From positions 109,625 through 163,407 of the forward strand of contig MEOG01000046.1 of the NCBI GenBank assembly GCA_001769125.1: DNA of 53,783 bases. The letters run 5' to 3'. Every line of letters begins with the position of its first letter. Within the stretch, counting starts at the first letter, position 1. Of the stretch, positions 27,814 through 39,500 are shown one piece after another. The position numbers were made by a program, and so were the translations under genes. The notes beneath the pieces were generated by a model that worked only from the letters and a program-made list of their open reading frames with translations, was not told where the DNA came from and did not search any database. The stretch comes from Bacteroidetes bacterium GWF2_35_48 (GTDB lineage: Bacteria > Bacteroidota > Bacteroidia > Bacteroidales > GWF2-35-48).

Positions 27814-27849
27814 AAACCGGTGGCTGAGCAACGTCGAAGCCACCGGTTT
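27814..27849. terminator. strong hairpin between convergent dapF and ygeW
   Basis: AAACCGGTGGCT, a 12-nt loop and AGCCACCGGTTT form a perfect 12-bp stem right after the dapF stop, and could terminate both strands. The loop sequence (GAGCAACGTCGA) with its GGCT/AGCC shoulders resembles REP-type hairpins common in this phylum. Confidence 0.75.
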
Positions 27850-27869
27850 GTATTTCTAATACAAGCTTT

Positions 27870-29060
27870 TTAAACAATAATTCTCTGTGTTCCGTTTTTG
27901 TATAATTTCTTCAGAATATCTGCTGAATTTTTAAAGCGATTTGTAAGAATCATTGAGGCTATAATGTAAGGTTTGTACCCTGCTTCAATATAAGTTTCAA
28001 TCCTGTATTTTTCAAAAACTTTTGCAGAAACTTCACCTTCTTTACAGGAAACATCTGTTATATCTGCCGGTAAACAATGCATGTAGAGCGCTTTTCCGCC
28101 CTTTGTGAGTTTCATTTTCTTTTCATCACATTCCCAGTTTTTGAATTTTGCATTGTTGGCAAGGCATTGTTTTTCGAGGTCTTTTAATCCGTCTTTATCG
28201 CCTTTTTGTAAAAGCGTAGTACGTTTTTGCATCACAGAATATGGCGCCCAGCTTTTTGGATACACAATATCTGCATTTTTAAATGCTTCTTCCATGCTGT
28301 TTGAAACTTTGAATTTACCTCCGCTTGCTTTTGCGTTTTTCTTTGCAATATCAACAACATCGGGAATCAATGAGTATCCTTCTGGATATGCCAGTTCTAC
28401 ATCCATTCCAAAGCGGGTCATTAAACCAATGATACCTTGTGGTACAGATAGCGGTTTTCCATAGCTGGGAGAATAAGCCCATGTCATGGCAATTTTTTTA
28501 CCTTTCAGCTTATCTAATCCACCAAAATAATTTTTCAGATGCAGTAAATCAGCCATACTTTGCGTGGGATGGTCAATGTCGCACTGAAGATTTACAATGC
28601 CGGGTCTCTGAGCTAAAACCCCTTTTGAATGGCCTTCGTCGAGTGCTTCGCCCACTTCTTTCATATAGGTGTGACCAGCACCGAGAAACATATCGTCTCG
28701 AATACCAATAATATCTGTCATGAACGAAATCATGTTAGCGGTTTCTCGAACTGTCTCGCCATGGGCAATCTGAGATTTTGCTTCGTCGAGATCCTGCACT
28801 TCCAGTCCTAACAAATTGCATGCGCTTGCAAACGAAAAACGGGTGCGGGTGGAGTTGTCCCTGAAATTAGAAATACCCAGTCCGCTGTCGAAACATTTTG
28901 CTGAAATATTGTTGTCGCGCATGTATTTCAATGCTTCTGCAACGTAGAGGACAAGCTCTAATTCTTTTTGGGATTTATCCCAGGTCAGCAAAAAATCTTT
29001 CTGAAATAGATTTGCTTTTAGGGAGGTAATTTGTTTTAGGATACTTTCAAATTTTGTCAT
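27870..29060 (-). CDS. ygeW: YgeW-type knotted carbamoyltransferase
   Basis: A 396-residue member of the aspartate/ornithine carbamoyltransferase fold. The carbamoyl-phosphate loop STRTR (residues 70-74) and the HCLP motif (in MHCLPADITDV) are intact. Length and the segments FDSGLGISNFRDN and TWAYSPSYGKP fit the YgeW family rather than ArgF (~310-330 residues) or the Bacteroides N-succinylornithine enzyme. The natural substrate of YgeW is not established; it is linked to a catabolic cluster with YgeY. Here ygeY lies directly upstream on the same strand, 140 nt away, but no ygeX (diaminopropionate ammonia-lyase), hydantoinase-like or carbamate kinase gene is next to it. Confidence 0.87.
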   Translation of the reverse strand: MTKFESILKQITSLKANLFQKDFLLTWDKSQKELELVLYVAEALKYMRDNNISAKCFDSGLGISNFRDNSTRTRFSFASACNLLGLEVQDLDEAKSQIAHGETVRETANMISFMTDIIGIRDDMFLGAGHTYMKEVGEALDEGHSKGVLAQRPGIVNLQCDIDHPTQSMADLLHLKNYFGGLDKLKGKKIAMTWAYSPSYGKPLSVPQGIIGLMTRFGMDVELAYPEGYSLIPDVVDIAKKNAKASGGKFKVSNSMEEAFKNADIVYPKSWAPYSVMQKRTTLLQKGDKDGLKDLEKQCLANNAKFKNWECDEKKMKLTKGGKALYMHCLPADITDVSCKEGEVSAKVFEKYRIETYIEAGYKPYIIASMILTNRFKNSADILKKLYKNGTQRIIV

Positions 29061-29093
29061 AGTTTTAATTTTGATTATTTATTTTATTTGATT

Positions 29094-29192
29094 GCCACAA
29101 AGACTCAAAGGCACAAAGTTTCACAAAAGGAATTTGAATATTTCTTTGTGTTTCCTGCCGCAGGCAGGTTCGTGCCTTTGAGTCTTTGTGGC
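29094..29192. repeat. palindromic element between ygeY and ygeW
   Basis: A perfect 21-bp inverted repeat (29094-29114 and 29172-29192; core CACAAAGACTCAAAGG) encloses a 57-nt centre with a smaller palindrome CCTGC-CGCAG-GCAGG. There is no ORF. It resembles dispersed 'GCCACAAAGAC' elements I recall from Bacteroidota genomes. It fills most of the intercistronic gap and would form a long stem in a ygeY-ygeW transcript. Confidence 0.75.
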
Positions 29193-29200
29193 TTTTGCCT

Positions 29201-30400
29201 TTACACAAGATACGCATACCCCGCATAAAAAGCACTAGCCGCAACCAAATCACTCACCGGAACTTTTTCATCGGGAGCATGGGCTAATACTTCATTTCCC
29301 GGACCAAATCCAATCGTTGGAATTTTATGAATTCCGTTGGTCGCAATGCCATTGGTTGAGAATGTCCACTTGTCAATTTTAGGAGCTTTGTTGAAAAGCC
29401 CTTCGAATACCTGAACGCCTGCTTGCACAACATGTTCTCTTTCTTCAATTTTCCAGGTAGGATAATATTTCTCCATGCCATAACGAAGTCCGGTGTAAGC
29501 AACTACATCGTAGTATAATACTTCCACGGTAGCATCCATGTCTTTAATAATTTCCTGAATTTCTGCTACTGCAGATTCTTTGGTTTCGCCCCATGTTAAA
29601 CGTCTGTCTAAATGAAATTGCGCATAGTCTGCAACTGCACAGAGAGAGGGGCTTCCAGATTTGATTTCAGAAATGGTTACAGTTCCTTTTCCGAGGAAAT
29701 CATCGTGCTTCAGGCGTTCGTTTAATTTTTCAATTTCGAGCGCTGCGCGGGCTGCCATATATACAGCATTTTTTCCTCGTTCCGGAGCAGAACCATGACA
29801 AGACACACCACGAAATTTTACCACAATTTCCATTCGTCCTCTATGACCGCGATAAATATTAAGATTGGTGGGCTCTGTGCTAATTACAAAATGCGGAACT
29901 AATTTTTCTTCTTCAATAAGATATTTCCAGCAAAGACCGTCGCAATCTTCTTCCATAACGGTTGCAGTAACATACAGGGTAACATCTTTATCAAAACCAA
30001 GTTCTTTTAAAATTTTGCCGGCAGTAACTGCTGCTGCGGGCCCGCCCTTCTGATCAACAGTTCCTCTTCCGAAAACAAAGCCATCTTTTATCTCTCCAGA
30101 GAATGGATCAAAAGTCCAGTTATCAATATTTCCAACATCAACAGTATCAATATGTCCATCAATAGCAAGTATTTTTTTCCCATTACCGATACGGCCAATC
30201 ACATTGCCAAGTCCGTCAATGCGAACCTCATCAAAACCGGCTTCTTCGAGTTGTCTTTTAAATTCTGCACAAACATCTTTTTCCTGCATACTGACAGATT
30301 TTATTTTAATCAGTTTTGATAAATTTTCAGCAGTATAGCTTTCATACTTCTTTGCAAGCGCGTTAATTTTTTCAAAAATTTCTTTCATAAAAAATTTCAT
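29201..30400 (-). CDS. ygeY: M20-family metallohydrolase, YgeY type
   Basis: A 399-residue dizinc amidohydrolase. Metal and catalytic residues are visible: His83 and Asp85 in DGHIDTVD, Asp116 in GRGTVDQKGG, and Glu150-Glu151 in VMEEDCDG. A dimerisation domain with HGSAPERGKNA follows. The sequence pattern and pairing with ygeW fit YgeY, annotated elsewhere as 'selenium metabolism-linked hydrolase'. Its substrate is unknown, and nothing selenium-related is visible in this window. Start: Met1 at 30400 or Met5 at 30388; both lie near a TACATTTG element. Inferred role: hydrolysis of an N-substituted amino acid or peptide. Confidence 0.87.
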   Translation of the reverse strand: MKFFMKEIFEKINALAKKYESYTAENLSKLIKIKSVSMQEKDVCAEFKRQLEEAGFDEVRIDGLGNVIGRIGNGKKILAIDGHIDTVDVGNIDNWTFDPFSGEIKDGFVFGRGTVDQKGGPAAAVTAGKILKELGFDKDVTLYVTATVMEEDCDGLCWKYLIEEEKLVPHFVISTEPTNLNIYRGHRGRMEIVVKFRGVSCHGSAPERGKNAVYMAARAALEIEKLNERLKHDDFLGKGTVTISEIKSGSPSLCAVADYAQFHLDRRLTWGETKESAVAEIQEIIKDMDATVEVLYYDVVAYTGLRYGMEKYYPTWKIEEREHVVQAGVQVFEGLFNKAPKIDKWTFSTNGIATNGIHKIPTIGFGPGNEVLAHAPDEKVPVSDLVAASAFYAGYAYLV

Positions 30401-30417
30401 TAAAATGAATAATAAAA

Positions 30418-30425
30418 CAAATGTA
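30418..30425 (-). promoter_or_regulatory. possible -7 element of ygeY
   Basis: On the minus strand this is TACATTTG (TAnnTTTG), 18 nt before the first candidate ATG. No clear TTTG at -33. Confidence 0.35.
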
Positions 30426-30455
30426 AATAAAATTTTACATGTTTAATCAATTCGC

Positions 30456-30485
30456 AAAAAAAAAGGCTGACCAAACGGTCAGCCT
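30456..30485 (-). terminator. rho-independent terminator of the giant adhesin gene
   Basis: On the minus strand, AGGCTGACC, a GTTT loop and GGTCAGCCT are followed by a run of nine T. It lies 22 nt after the stop codon of the 5454-residue protein. Confidence 0.9.
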
Positions 30486-30506
30486 CTTTATTAATTTTTA
30501 TAAAAA

Positions 30507-33500
30507 TTAATCTTTAAGAATAATTTTATGCATAAAGACCTTGTCTTGTGTGTAAAGAGAAATCAAATATACACCCGGTCTAAAATCTTTCAGATTCAGG
30601 CTGATTGTATTATTTACATTTTCTTCGATGAATAATTCTCTTCCAATTACATCACATACGGTTACTTTTGTAAAGTTCATACTTGAAACTTCAATAGTAA
30701 GCGGGCCTGTAGTCGGATTTGGATACACAAAATAACTTTGTGATAAAGCTGCAGAACTAATAGAAACGATAACATTTACAGTGTCTGATGCAGTAACAGT
30801 ACAAAGATTTGCATCCGTAACAGTTACAGAATATGTCCCAGCAGTAAGGAATGTTGCTGTTTGTTCAGTCTGATTACCTGAAGCAGCATCCCATACGTAA
30901 GTGTAAGGAGGTACACCACCAATAACATTTGCTGTAATAGAGCCATCATAGCTACCTACGATTGATTCATCCACAACAAAAGTAGATGCAATCAATTCAG
31001 TTGGTGAACTAATGCTAAGATTTTCTACCACAATACAACCGGCAGCATCCTGTACGCTTACTTCATAAGCTCCTGCACATAAGTTAGAAGCAAATTGTCC
31101 TGTATGTCCATCATAAGTCCATGTGTAAACATAAGGACCAACACCACCGGTTGCCATAACAAATGCAGCACCATTACAAGTTGTATAACATGATGCATCA
31201 TTAATGTTGGATGTAAGTACCGGAGCTCCTTCAACGCCTACAGAAAATGTATCTACTAACGAACAGCTGTTTCCATCAGATATTGTTGCGATGTAATCTC
31301 CTTCTGCAAGGGTGGAAATAGCCGGTGTTGTTTCGGTATTTGACCAGTTATAGGTATAAGAACCTGTTCCACCAGTAACAGTTAATGATATAGAACCGTT
31401 TGTATTGTTACATGTTGTATTAACAATAACAGCATCTGCAATAATTGGCATTGGGTCGTTAATCTGTGATGTTTCAACAGTAACGCAACCCGCTGCATCT
31501 GCAACTGAAATTGTGTATGAACCAGCGCAAACATTTGTAGCAAATGCGGTATGGTGATTATCATAAGCCCATGTATATGTATAAGGAGCAGTACCACCCG
31601 AAGCCATCGCAAAAATATTTCCATCACATGAACCAACGCATAATGGGTCTTGTGGAGCAAAAGTAATAACAGGCGCATTTGCATTTGTAACAAGTGCAGA
31701 TGTGGTAATTGTACAGTTGCTAGCATCTGTAACAGTTACATTGTATGAACCGGCTGCAACAGTGCTTAAATCTTCTGTTGTGGATGTGTTGTCCCAAACA
31801 AAAGTATAAGGAAGCGTACCACCATTTACAGTAAGATCAACTGTACCATCGTTTACTCCGCAGGAAGCTACAGTTCCAACTGCACTTGCCTCAAGCAGGG
31901 TAGGTTCAGAAACCGATGCAGTCAGAATTAGAGAACAAAGATCATCTGTAATTGTTACAGTATATGAGCCTGCTGACAATCCGGAAATATCTTCTGTTGC
32001 TTCGCTATTTGACCAATTAAATGTAATAGTTCCGGTTGAATTGGAAACTGTAAGGTCAAGAGCACCATCTGTAAGTCCGTTGCAGGAAATATCTGTTGCA
32101 TTAATTGAAGCAATCATCTGACAAGAAGAAGCGTTGATGATAATATCAGCAGTAGCAGAGCAAGCATTCGTATCTGTTACAACAACTGAATATGTTCCTG
32201 CTGCAAGTCCGCTGAGGTCTTCAGTTGTGTTGCTGTTTGACCATGCAAACGTATAGCCGGGAGTTCCACCAGAAACAGTCAAATCAATTGTACCATCATT
32301 GCCTGCTGCAGTTTCATCTGTTGATGTATAAGAAATAGTAATTACATCCGGATTAACAATAATTACTGATGTTCCAGCTGAACAATTCATCTGGTCTGAA
32401 ACAGCAAGATCATAAGTTCCCGATGTCAAATTAATGATTGTTTCTGTAAATGACCCATTTGACCATGCAAAAACGTACGGAGGATTACCACCAGTAGCAG
32501 AAGCAGAAACACTTCCGTCATTTTGTCCATTACATGATATTTGCGTAACATCTATAGATGGGATCAGTTCATCCGGCTCTGTTATTGTTACAGATGCAGT
32601 TGTGGCGAACGTTAAATTATCAGTAACAGTTACATTATATATTCCAGCTTCAAGGCTAGTAACAGCTTCTGATGTTTCACCGGTAACAGACCATTCAAAA
32701 GTATATGGAGCTGTACCTCCTGTAACAACAGCAGTAGCAGAACCATTACTTTCACCATAACATACAACATTGCTGACATTAAAGTTAACTGACATTGCTG
32801 AATTTACTGTTACTAAAACTGTATCAATGTCAGAACATCCAGCACTATTTTCAACAGTTACATAATATGTGGTGGTTGCAGCCGGTGAAACAGTGATAAT
32901 ATCAGTAGTTTCATTGGTGCTCCATGTGTAATCATAACCGCCGGTAGCTGTTAGTGTTGCATCTGCACCCTGCATGATAACCTGATCATCTCCTGCATCA
33001 GCAATAGGATTCGGATTTACTGTTACTGTTTCAGAAAGAACTACAGTTTCAGCGCCATCACCTACTGTTACGTAATATGTTGTGGTTTCAAGGGGAACTA
33101 CAGTCGGATTTATTTCTGTAGATGTAAATCCTGAAGGATCAGATGACCATGAGTAATTATATGTACCCAAACCACCTGATGGAACTACTGCAAGTTGCAC
33201 GGATGCTCCTTCGCAAATAGCTGTAGGTGTTGCAGAAATTGTTGCAGTAAGTGGACCACCGGTAATATATACAGTAACAAAATCTGAACTTTCACAACCG
33301 CTAATATTATCAGTAACCAGCATTGTAAACACGCTTGTTTCTGTTAAATTAACAGTAACAGGATTTTGAGCAGTAGCATCAGCCAGTAAATTAACAGGAG
33401 TCCATGAGAAGGAATAATCTCCTGCTCCAACAATACCTGTAAGTGTGGTAGATGTTCCATACGGAATGTTCTGATCAGAACCAGCATCTACTACAGGAAG

Positions 33501-36500
33501 ATTGTTTACAACGACTGTAACCTGTGCTGTGTTAGAACATAGATTTGCATCTGTGCCTGTTACAGTATATGTAGCTGTAGCAGCAGGAATGAATGCAACA
33601 TTGTTTGCAACAGAACCACTCCATAAATAAGTATTTGCACCATTACCTGTTAATGTAACAGATGTGCCAGAACAAATTGAAGTTGCATTTGCGTTTGCAG
33701 TTACAATTGGTAATGCATTAATAGTAACAAGAACTTGTGCAGTATTTGAGCAGGAATTTGCATCAGTACCTGTTACAGTATATGTAGCTGTAGCAGCAGG
33801 TGAGAATGCGGTTCCATCAACAACACTATTACTCCATGTGTATGTTGAAGCACCACCACCAGTCAATGTTACCTGTGTGCCAGCACAAACAATCGTTTCA
33901 GTTGCATTTGCAATTACCTCAGGTAATGGATTTACAGTTACTGAAACAGATGGTGTAACAGTCGTATTACCATCATATATTTCACAATAATAAACAGTGT
34001 TTTCTGTTGGTGTTACAACAGGATTAACATCAGAAGATGTAAATCCGGCAGGAACAGATGTCCATGAATACGTATATGAGCCTGTTCCACCAGATGGTAC
34101 AACTCCAAGTGTTACTGAAATGCCTTCACAAATTACTGTAGAGCTGGCAGTAGCAGTACCAGAAAGCGGTCCTCCTGTTACAATAATTGTAACATTATTT
34201 GTACCTGTACAATTCGTATTGGCATCAGTAACAACAAGTGTAAATACTGTAGATGTTTCCAGTGAAATTGTTACAGGAGAGGCAACAGCGGCATCAACTA
34301 ATGAAGTAGAGGGTGTCCATGAGTATGTGTAATTTCCAGAACCACCCGATGCAGAGCCATTCAATGTTGTAGTACTTCCAAATGTAATAGACTGATCTGT
34401 TCCTGTATTTACTATAACTGCCGGGTTTACATTAACTGTAACCTGTGCTGTATTTGTACAAGTATTCACATCAGTACCAGTTACAGTATACGTTGCTGTT
34501 GCAGAAGGTGTAAATGCAACACCATTAGTAACACTGTTGTCCCATACATAGGAAGTAGCACCTCCACCGGTTAGTATTACAGATGTCCCAGCGCAAACTG
34601 TAGTAGCACTTGCATTGGCTGTAATTACTGGTAACGAATTTACGGTTACGTTAACGTTTGCTGTATTTGTACAAGTATTAACATCTGTCCCTGTTACAGT
34701 ATATGTAGCAGTTGATGAAGGAGTAAAAGCAATACCATCTAATATACTATTATTCCAAACATAAGAGACAGCGCCGCCACCGGTTAAAATTACAGAACTT
34801 CCCGAACATACTGCAGATGCAGATGTGTTAGCCGTAACAACCGGAAGTTGATTTACAGTAACAGTAACCTGTGCAGTGTTTGTACAATTATTTGCATCTG
34901 TACCTGTAACAGTATAAGTTTTTGTAATTGTAGGAACAAATGCAACAGCATCTGTTACACTGTTGTTCCAAATATATGATACAGCGCCACCGCCGGTAAG
35001 CGTAACAGAAGCTCCCGCGCACACAGCATTAGCTGTTGTGTTTGCAGTAACAGTTGGCAATGGATTAACATTAACTGTAACCTGTGCTGTATTTGAACAA
35101 GTATTTCCATCGGTTCCTGTAACTGTGAAAGTTGTTGTTGCAGAAGGAGCAAAAGCTACTCCGTTAGCAACACTGTTATCCCATGTATATGAAACAGCGC
35201 CACTACCAGTGAGTGTTACTGATGTTCCGGCACAAATGGTCGTTTCAGAAGCATTCGCTATAACATTTGGCAAAGGATTAACAGTTACTGTTAGCTGTGC
35301 TGTATTTGAACATGTATTTGCATCTGTTCCGGTAACTGTATAAGTTAATGTAGAAACAGGAGTAAATGCAACACCGTTAGAAACACTGTTATTCCATACA
35401 TAAGAAACAGCTCCACCTCCAGTTAAAGTAATATCTGTTCCTTCACAAACAGTACTTGCTGTCGTGTTAGCAGTTACTGTAGGTAATGGGTTGACATTTA
35501 CTGTAATCTGATCTGTATTAGTACAGCCATTCAATGTGCCTGTAACAGTATATATTGTTGTAGCTGTTGCTGCAAAAGAAACACCATCTGTAACACTATG
35601 ATCCCATGTGTATGAATTAGCGCCACTACCTGTAAGAGCAACCAGTGTCCCTTCGCAAACAGTAGTTTCTGTAGCATTAGCAACAACTGTTGGTATTGGA
35701 TTGACAGTAATTACATAATTTGAAGATACAGTACCCGTACCACAGGTATTTACTCCTTCAACAGTAATATTTCCTGATACTGCATTTGTAGCAAAATCAA
35801 CAGTTATTGAGTTTGTGTTATTTCCTGAAACAACAGAAGCACCAATAGGTAATGTCCATGTATAACCCGTTGCATTTACAATCGGATTAACAGAGAAAGT
35901 AATTCCGGTTGTTCCTTGACAAACCTCAGCAGTCCCAGTGATAATACCAGCGGCTTCAGGTAATGGATTAACAACAATCGTTGCACTTGTTGAATATATC
36001 ATTCCACAACCGCCACCATCAATAGCTGCATGGTATTCCCATGAGCCGGCAGAAACAGGTGTTTCGGAATACGTAGTGTTTGTATTTGCGATATCAATCC
36101 AAACTCCGGCATCAACTCGTTTTTGCCATTTGATGATTGCACCGGAATTACCTGATAATGTAAGAGTGCCCGTTCCTTCGTTGATACAAATTGTTGCACT
36201 ACCTGAAACGCTTCCTGCAGAGGCTGCCGGAGAAACAATAACTGTTATAGTTGTTGAATAAGCTACAGCACAAGTTCCACTTTGAACTTCTGCTCTGTAA
36301 TCCCATGTTCCGGCTGTTGTCGGTGTTTCTTCATAGCTGTTTGTTGTATTAACAATATCTGTCCATGAACCACCATCTACGCGTTTTTGCCATTTATTAA
36401 TCAGTCCGGTATAACCAGTCAGAGTAATTGTTCCAGTTGATGAAGACAAGCAAATCGTGCCTCCGCCATTTAATGTTCCACTAACAGTAACAGGAGATAC

Positions 36501-39500
36501 AACAACAGTTGCAACTGCAGAAAATTCTGCACCACAAACACCGCTTTGTACCTGTGTTCTGTACTCCCATGTTCCTTCACTGGATGGAGTTTCAATATAA
36601 GTGTCATTTGTATTTGCTATATCATTCCATGCGCCACCGTCTAATCTTTTCTGCCATTTAATAACAGATCCGGTATATCCTGTAAGTGTGAGGGTGCCTG
36701 TTTGGTCATTCAGACAAATAGCAGCATCTCCGGAAACTGTACCGCCTACAGTAGCTGGATTCACAGTTACTACGGTAGCATTGGAATAAACTTCAGTGCA
36801 AGTTCCACTTTGAATAACAGCTCTGTATTCCCAAACACCCGATGTAGCAGGCGTTTCTGAATAAGTTGTATTTGTGTTCGTAATATCTACCCATGAACCA
36901 GCATCAACACGATTTTGCCATTTAATAACATTACCGGTATAACCTGCAAGGGTAAGAGTTGCCGTAGATGCACCCAAGCAAATTGTTGAGCCACCAGTAA
37001 CAGATCCTGCAACTGTTGCAGGAGAAACAACTACCGTTGCATTTGTTGAATAATCTGTAGCACAAGCACCACTCTTTATTTCAGCTCTATAGTCCCATGT
37101 TCCTGCAAATGCCGGTATTTCAGAATAGCTTGCTGAAGTATTTACAATGTCATTCCATGTGCCACCATCAAGACGTTTCTGCCATTTAATTACAGAACCA
37201 ACATTACCTGACAATGTCAGAACTCCTGTATTGGAGCCATCACAAATATCAGAAGCACCTGAAATAGTACCACCAACAGTTAATGGATTCACAACAATTG
37301 TTCTGCTTCCGGAATATGTAAATACGCCGCTATTATCTGTATAGGCTCTGTATTCCCATGTTCCTACTGTAGCTGGTGTTTCAGAATAAGTAGCAAGTGT
37401 ATTTGTAATAGTATTCCAACTTCCTCCATCAACTCTGCTTTCCCAGCGAACAATTGTTCCTGTATAACCGCTTAAAGTCATGGTACCTGTTGTAGAACCC
37501 AAACAAAGAGGAGTTGTACCACCCGTGATACTTCCACCGCTTGCAGGAATTACAACAATTGTATTGAATGTAGAATATTCAAGAGCGCATGAACCGCTTT
37601 GAACAACAGCCCTGAAATCCCATGTTCCTGCTGGAGAAGGTGCTTCAGAATATGTTAAATTTGTATTTACGATATCTTCCCAAGTACCACCATCAAGCCT
37701 TCTCTGCCATTTAATAACAGCGCCTGTTTGTCCGCTTAAGGTCATTGTTCCTGTTGAAGAACCTTCAACAATAGGAGTTGAACCTCCTGTAACAGCACCT
37801 GCAGCAGTAATTGGGGAAACTACTACAACAGCAGCCGATGAATAAACAGAAGAGCATGAGCCACTTTGGATTTCAGCTCTATAATCCCATGTTCCGGCAG
37901 ATGCAGGTAGTTCGGAATAAGTAGTATTAGTATTTACAATATCAGTCCATGAGCCACCATCAACTCTTTTCTGCCATTTTACAATAGCTCCGGTATTGCC
38001 GCTTAACGTTAAAGTTCCGGTTGATGCTCCGAGACAAATTGCAGTACCACCTGAAATGCTTCCTCCAACACTTAAAGGAGATACTGTAACAGCAAGCGTT
38101 TGAGCGGTTCCATCTCCGCAGGTATTTGATGGAGTTACTGAAATACTTCCAGAAGTTGAACCAGCAGTAGCAGTGATTGAATTTGTTGTACTTGTACCTG
38201 CCCATCCTGCTGGAAGTGTCCATGTATAGGTAACACCACTTACATTGGTAACACTGTATGTTTGTGTAGATCCCTGACAAATTGCAGCACTTCCAGAAAT
38301 TACAGAAGGCTGTGCAGGAACATCAGAAACGGTAACTGCAAGTGTTCTTACAATCCCATTTCCACAGGTATTTGATGGGGTAACTGAAATGTTTCCATTT
38401 CCTGAACCAACGGTAACAGTAATTGAATTAAATGTACTTGTTCCTGTCCATCCTGTTGGTAATGCCCATGTATATGTAACACCGGCAACATTTGTTACAC
38501 TGTATGTTTGTGTACTTCCCAAACAAGGAGAGGTACTGCCTGTAATAGCGCTTGGCTGTGCAGGTACATCTGAAACAGTAATCGCAAGTGATTGCGCAGT
38601 TCCATTTCCACATGAATTCGAGGGAGTAACTGTTATATTACCTGAAGTTGCGCCAACAGTAACAGTTATTGAATTTGTGGAGCTTGTTCCGGACCATCCA
38701 GCCGGGAGTGTCCAGGCATAAGTAACACCGCTAACATTTGTTACACTGTATGTTTGTGTTGAGCCGGCACACGGGGTCGTATTACCTGTAATCGTGCTTG
38801 GCTGTGCAGGAACTGTTCCTACAGTAACAGCAAGCGTTTGAGCTGTACCATTACCACAAGTATTTGAAGGAGTAACAGAAATATTTCCAGAACCAGAACC
38901 AACAGTTACAGTTATAGAGTTTGTCGTGCTTGTTCCTGTCCAACCGGTAGGAAGAGCCCAATTATATGTTACACCAGAAACAATTGTTACACTATATGAT
39001 TGTGTTGAACTCTGACATGGGGTTGTGCTGCCCGTAATAGCTGATGGTTGTGCCGGTACGTCTGAAACTGTTACAGCAAGTGTTCTTGCAGTACCTGTAC
39101 CACAAGTATTGGAGGGTGTAACAGAAATATTTCCTGAGCCAGAGCCAACAGTAACTGTAATTGAATTAGTAGTACTTGTGCCTGTCCATCCTGTTGGTAA
39201 TGCCCACGAATATGTGACACCTGCCACATTTGTTACGCTGTAAGTTTGTGATGAGCCCAAACAAGGTGTAGCACTGCCTGTAATGATAGAAGGTTGTGCA
39301 GGTACTGTGGTTGTTGTTACAGCAAGTGTTTGAGCTGTTCCATTTCCACAAGTATTTGAAGGAGTAACTGAAATATTTCCAGAACCTGCGCCAACAGTAA
39401 CAGTGATTGAATTTGTAGTGCTTGAGCCAGACCATCCAGCAGGGAGTGTCCATGCATAAGCAACTCCGGAAACATTCGTAACACTATATGTTTGTGATGA

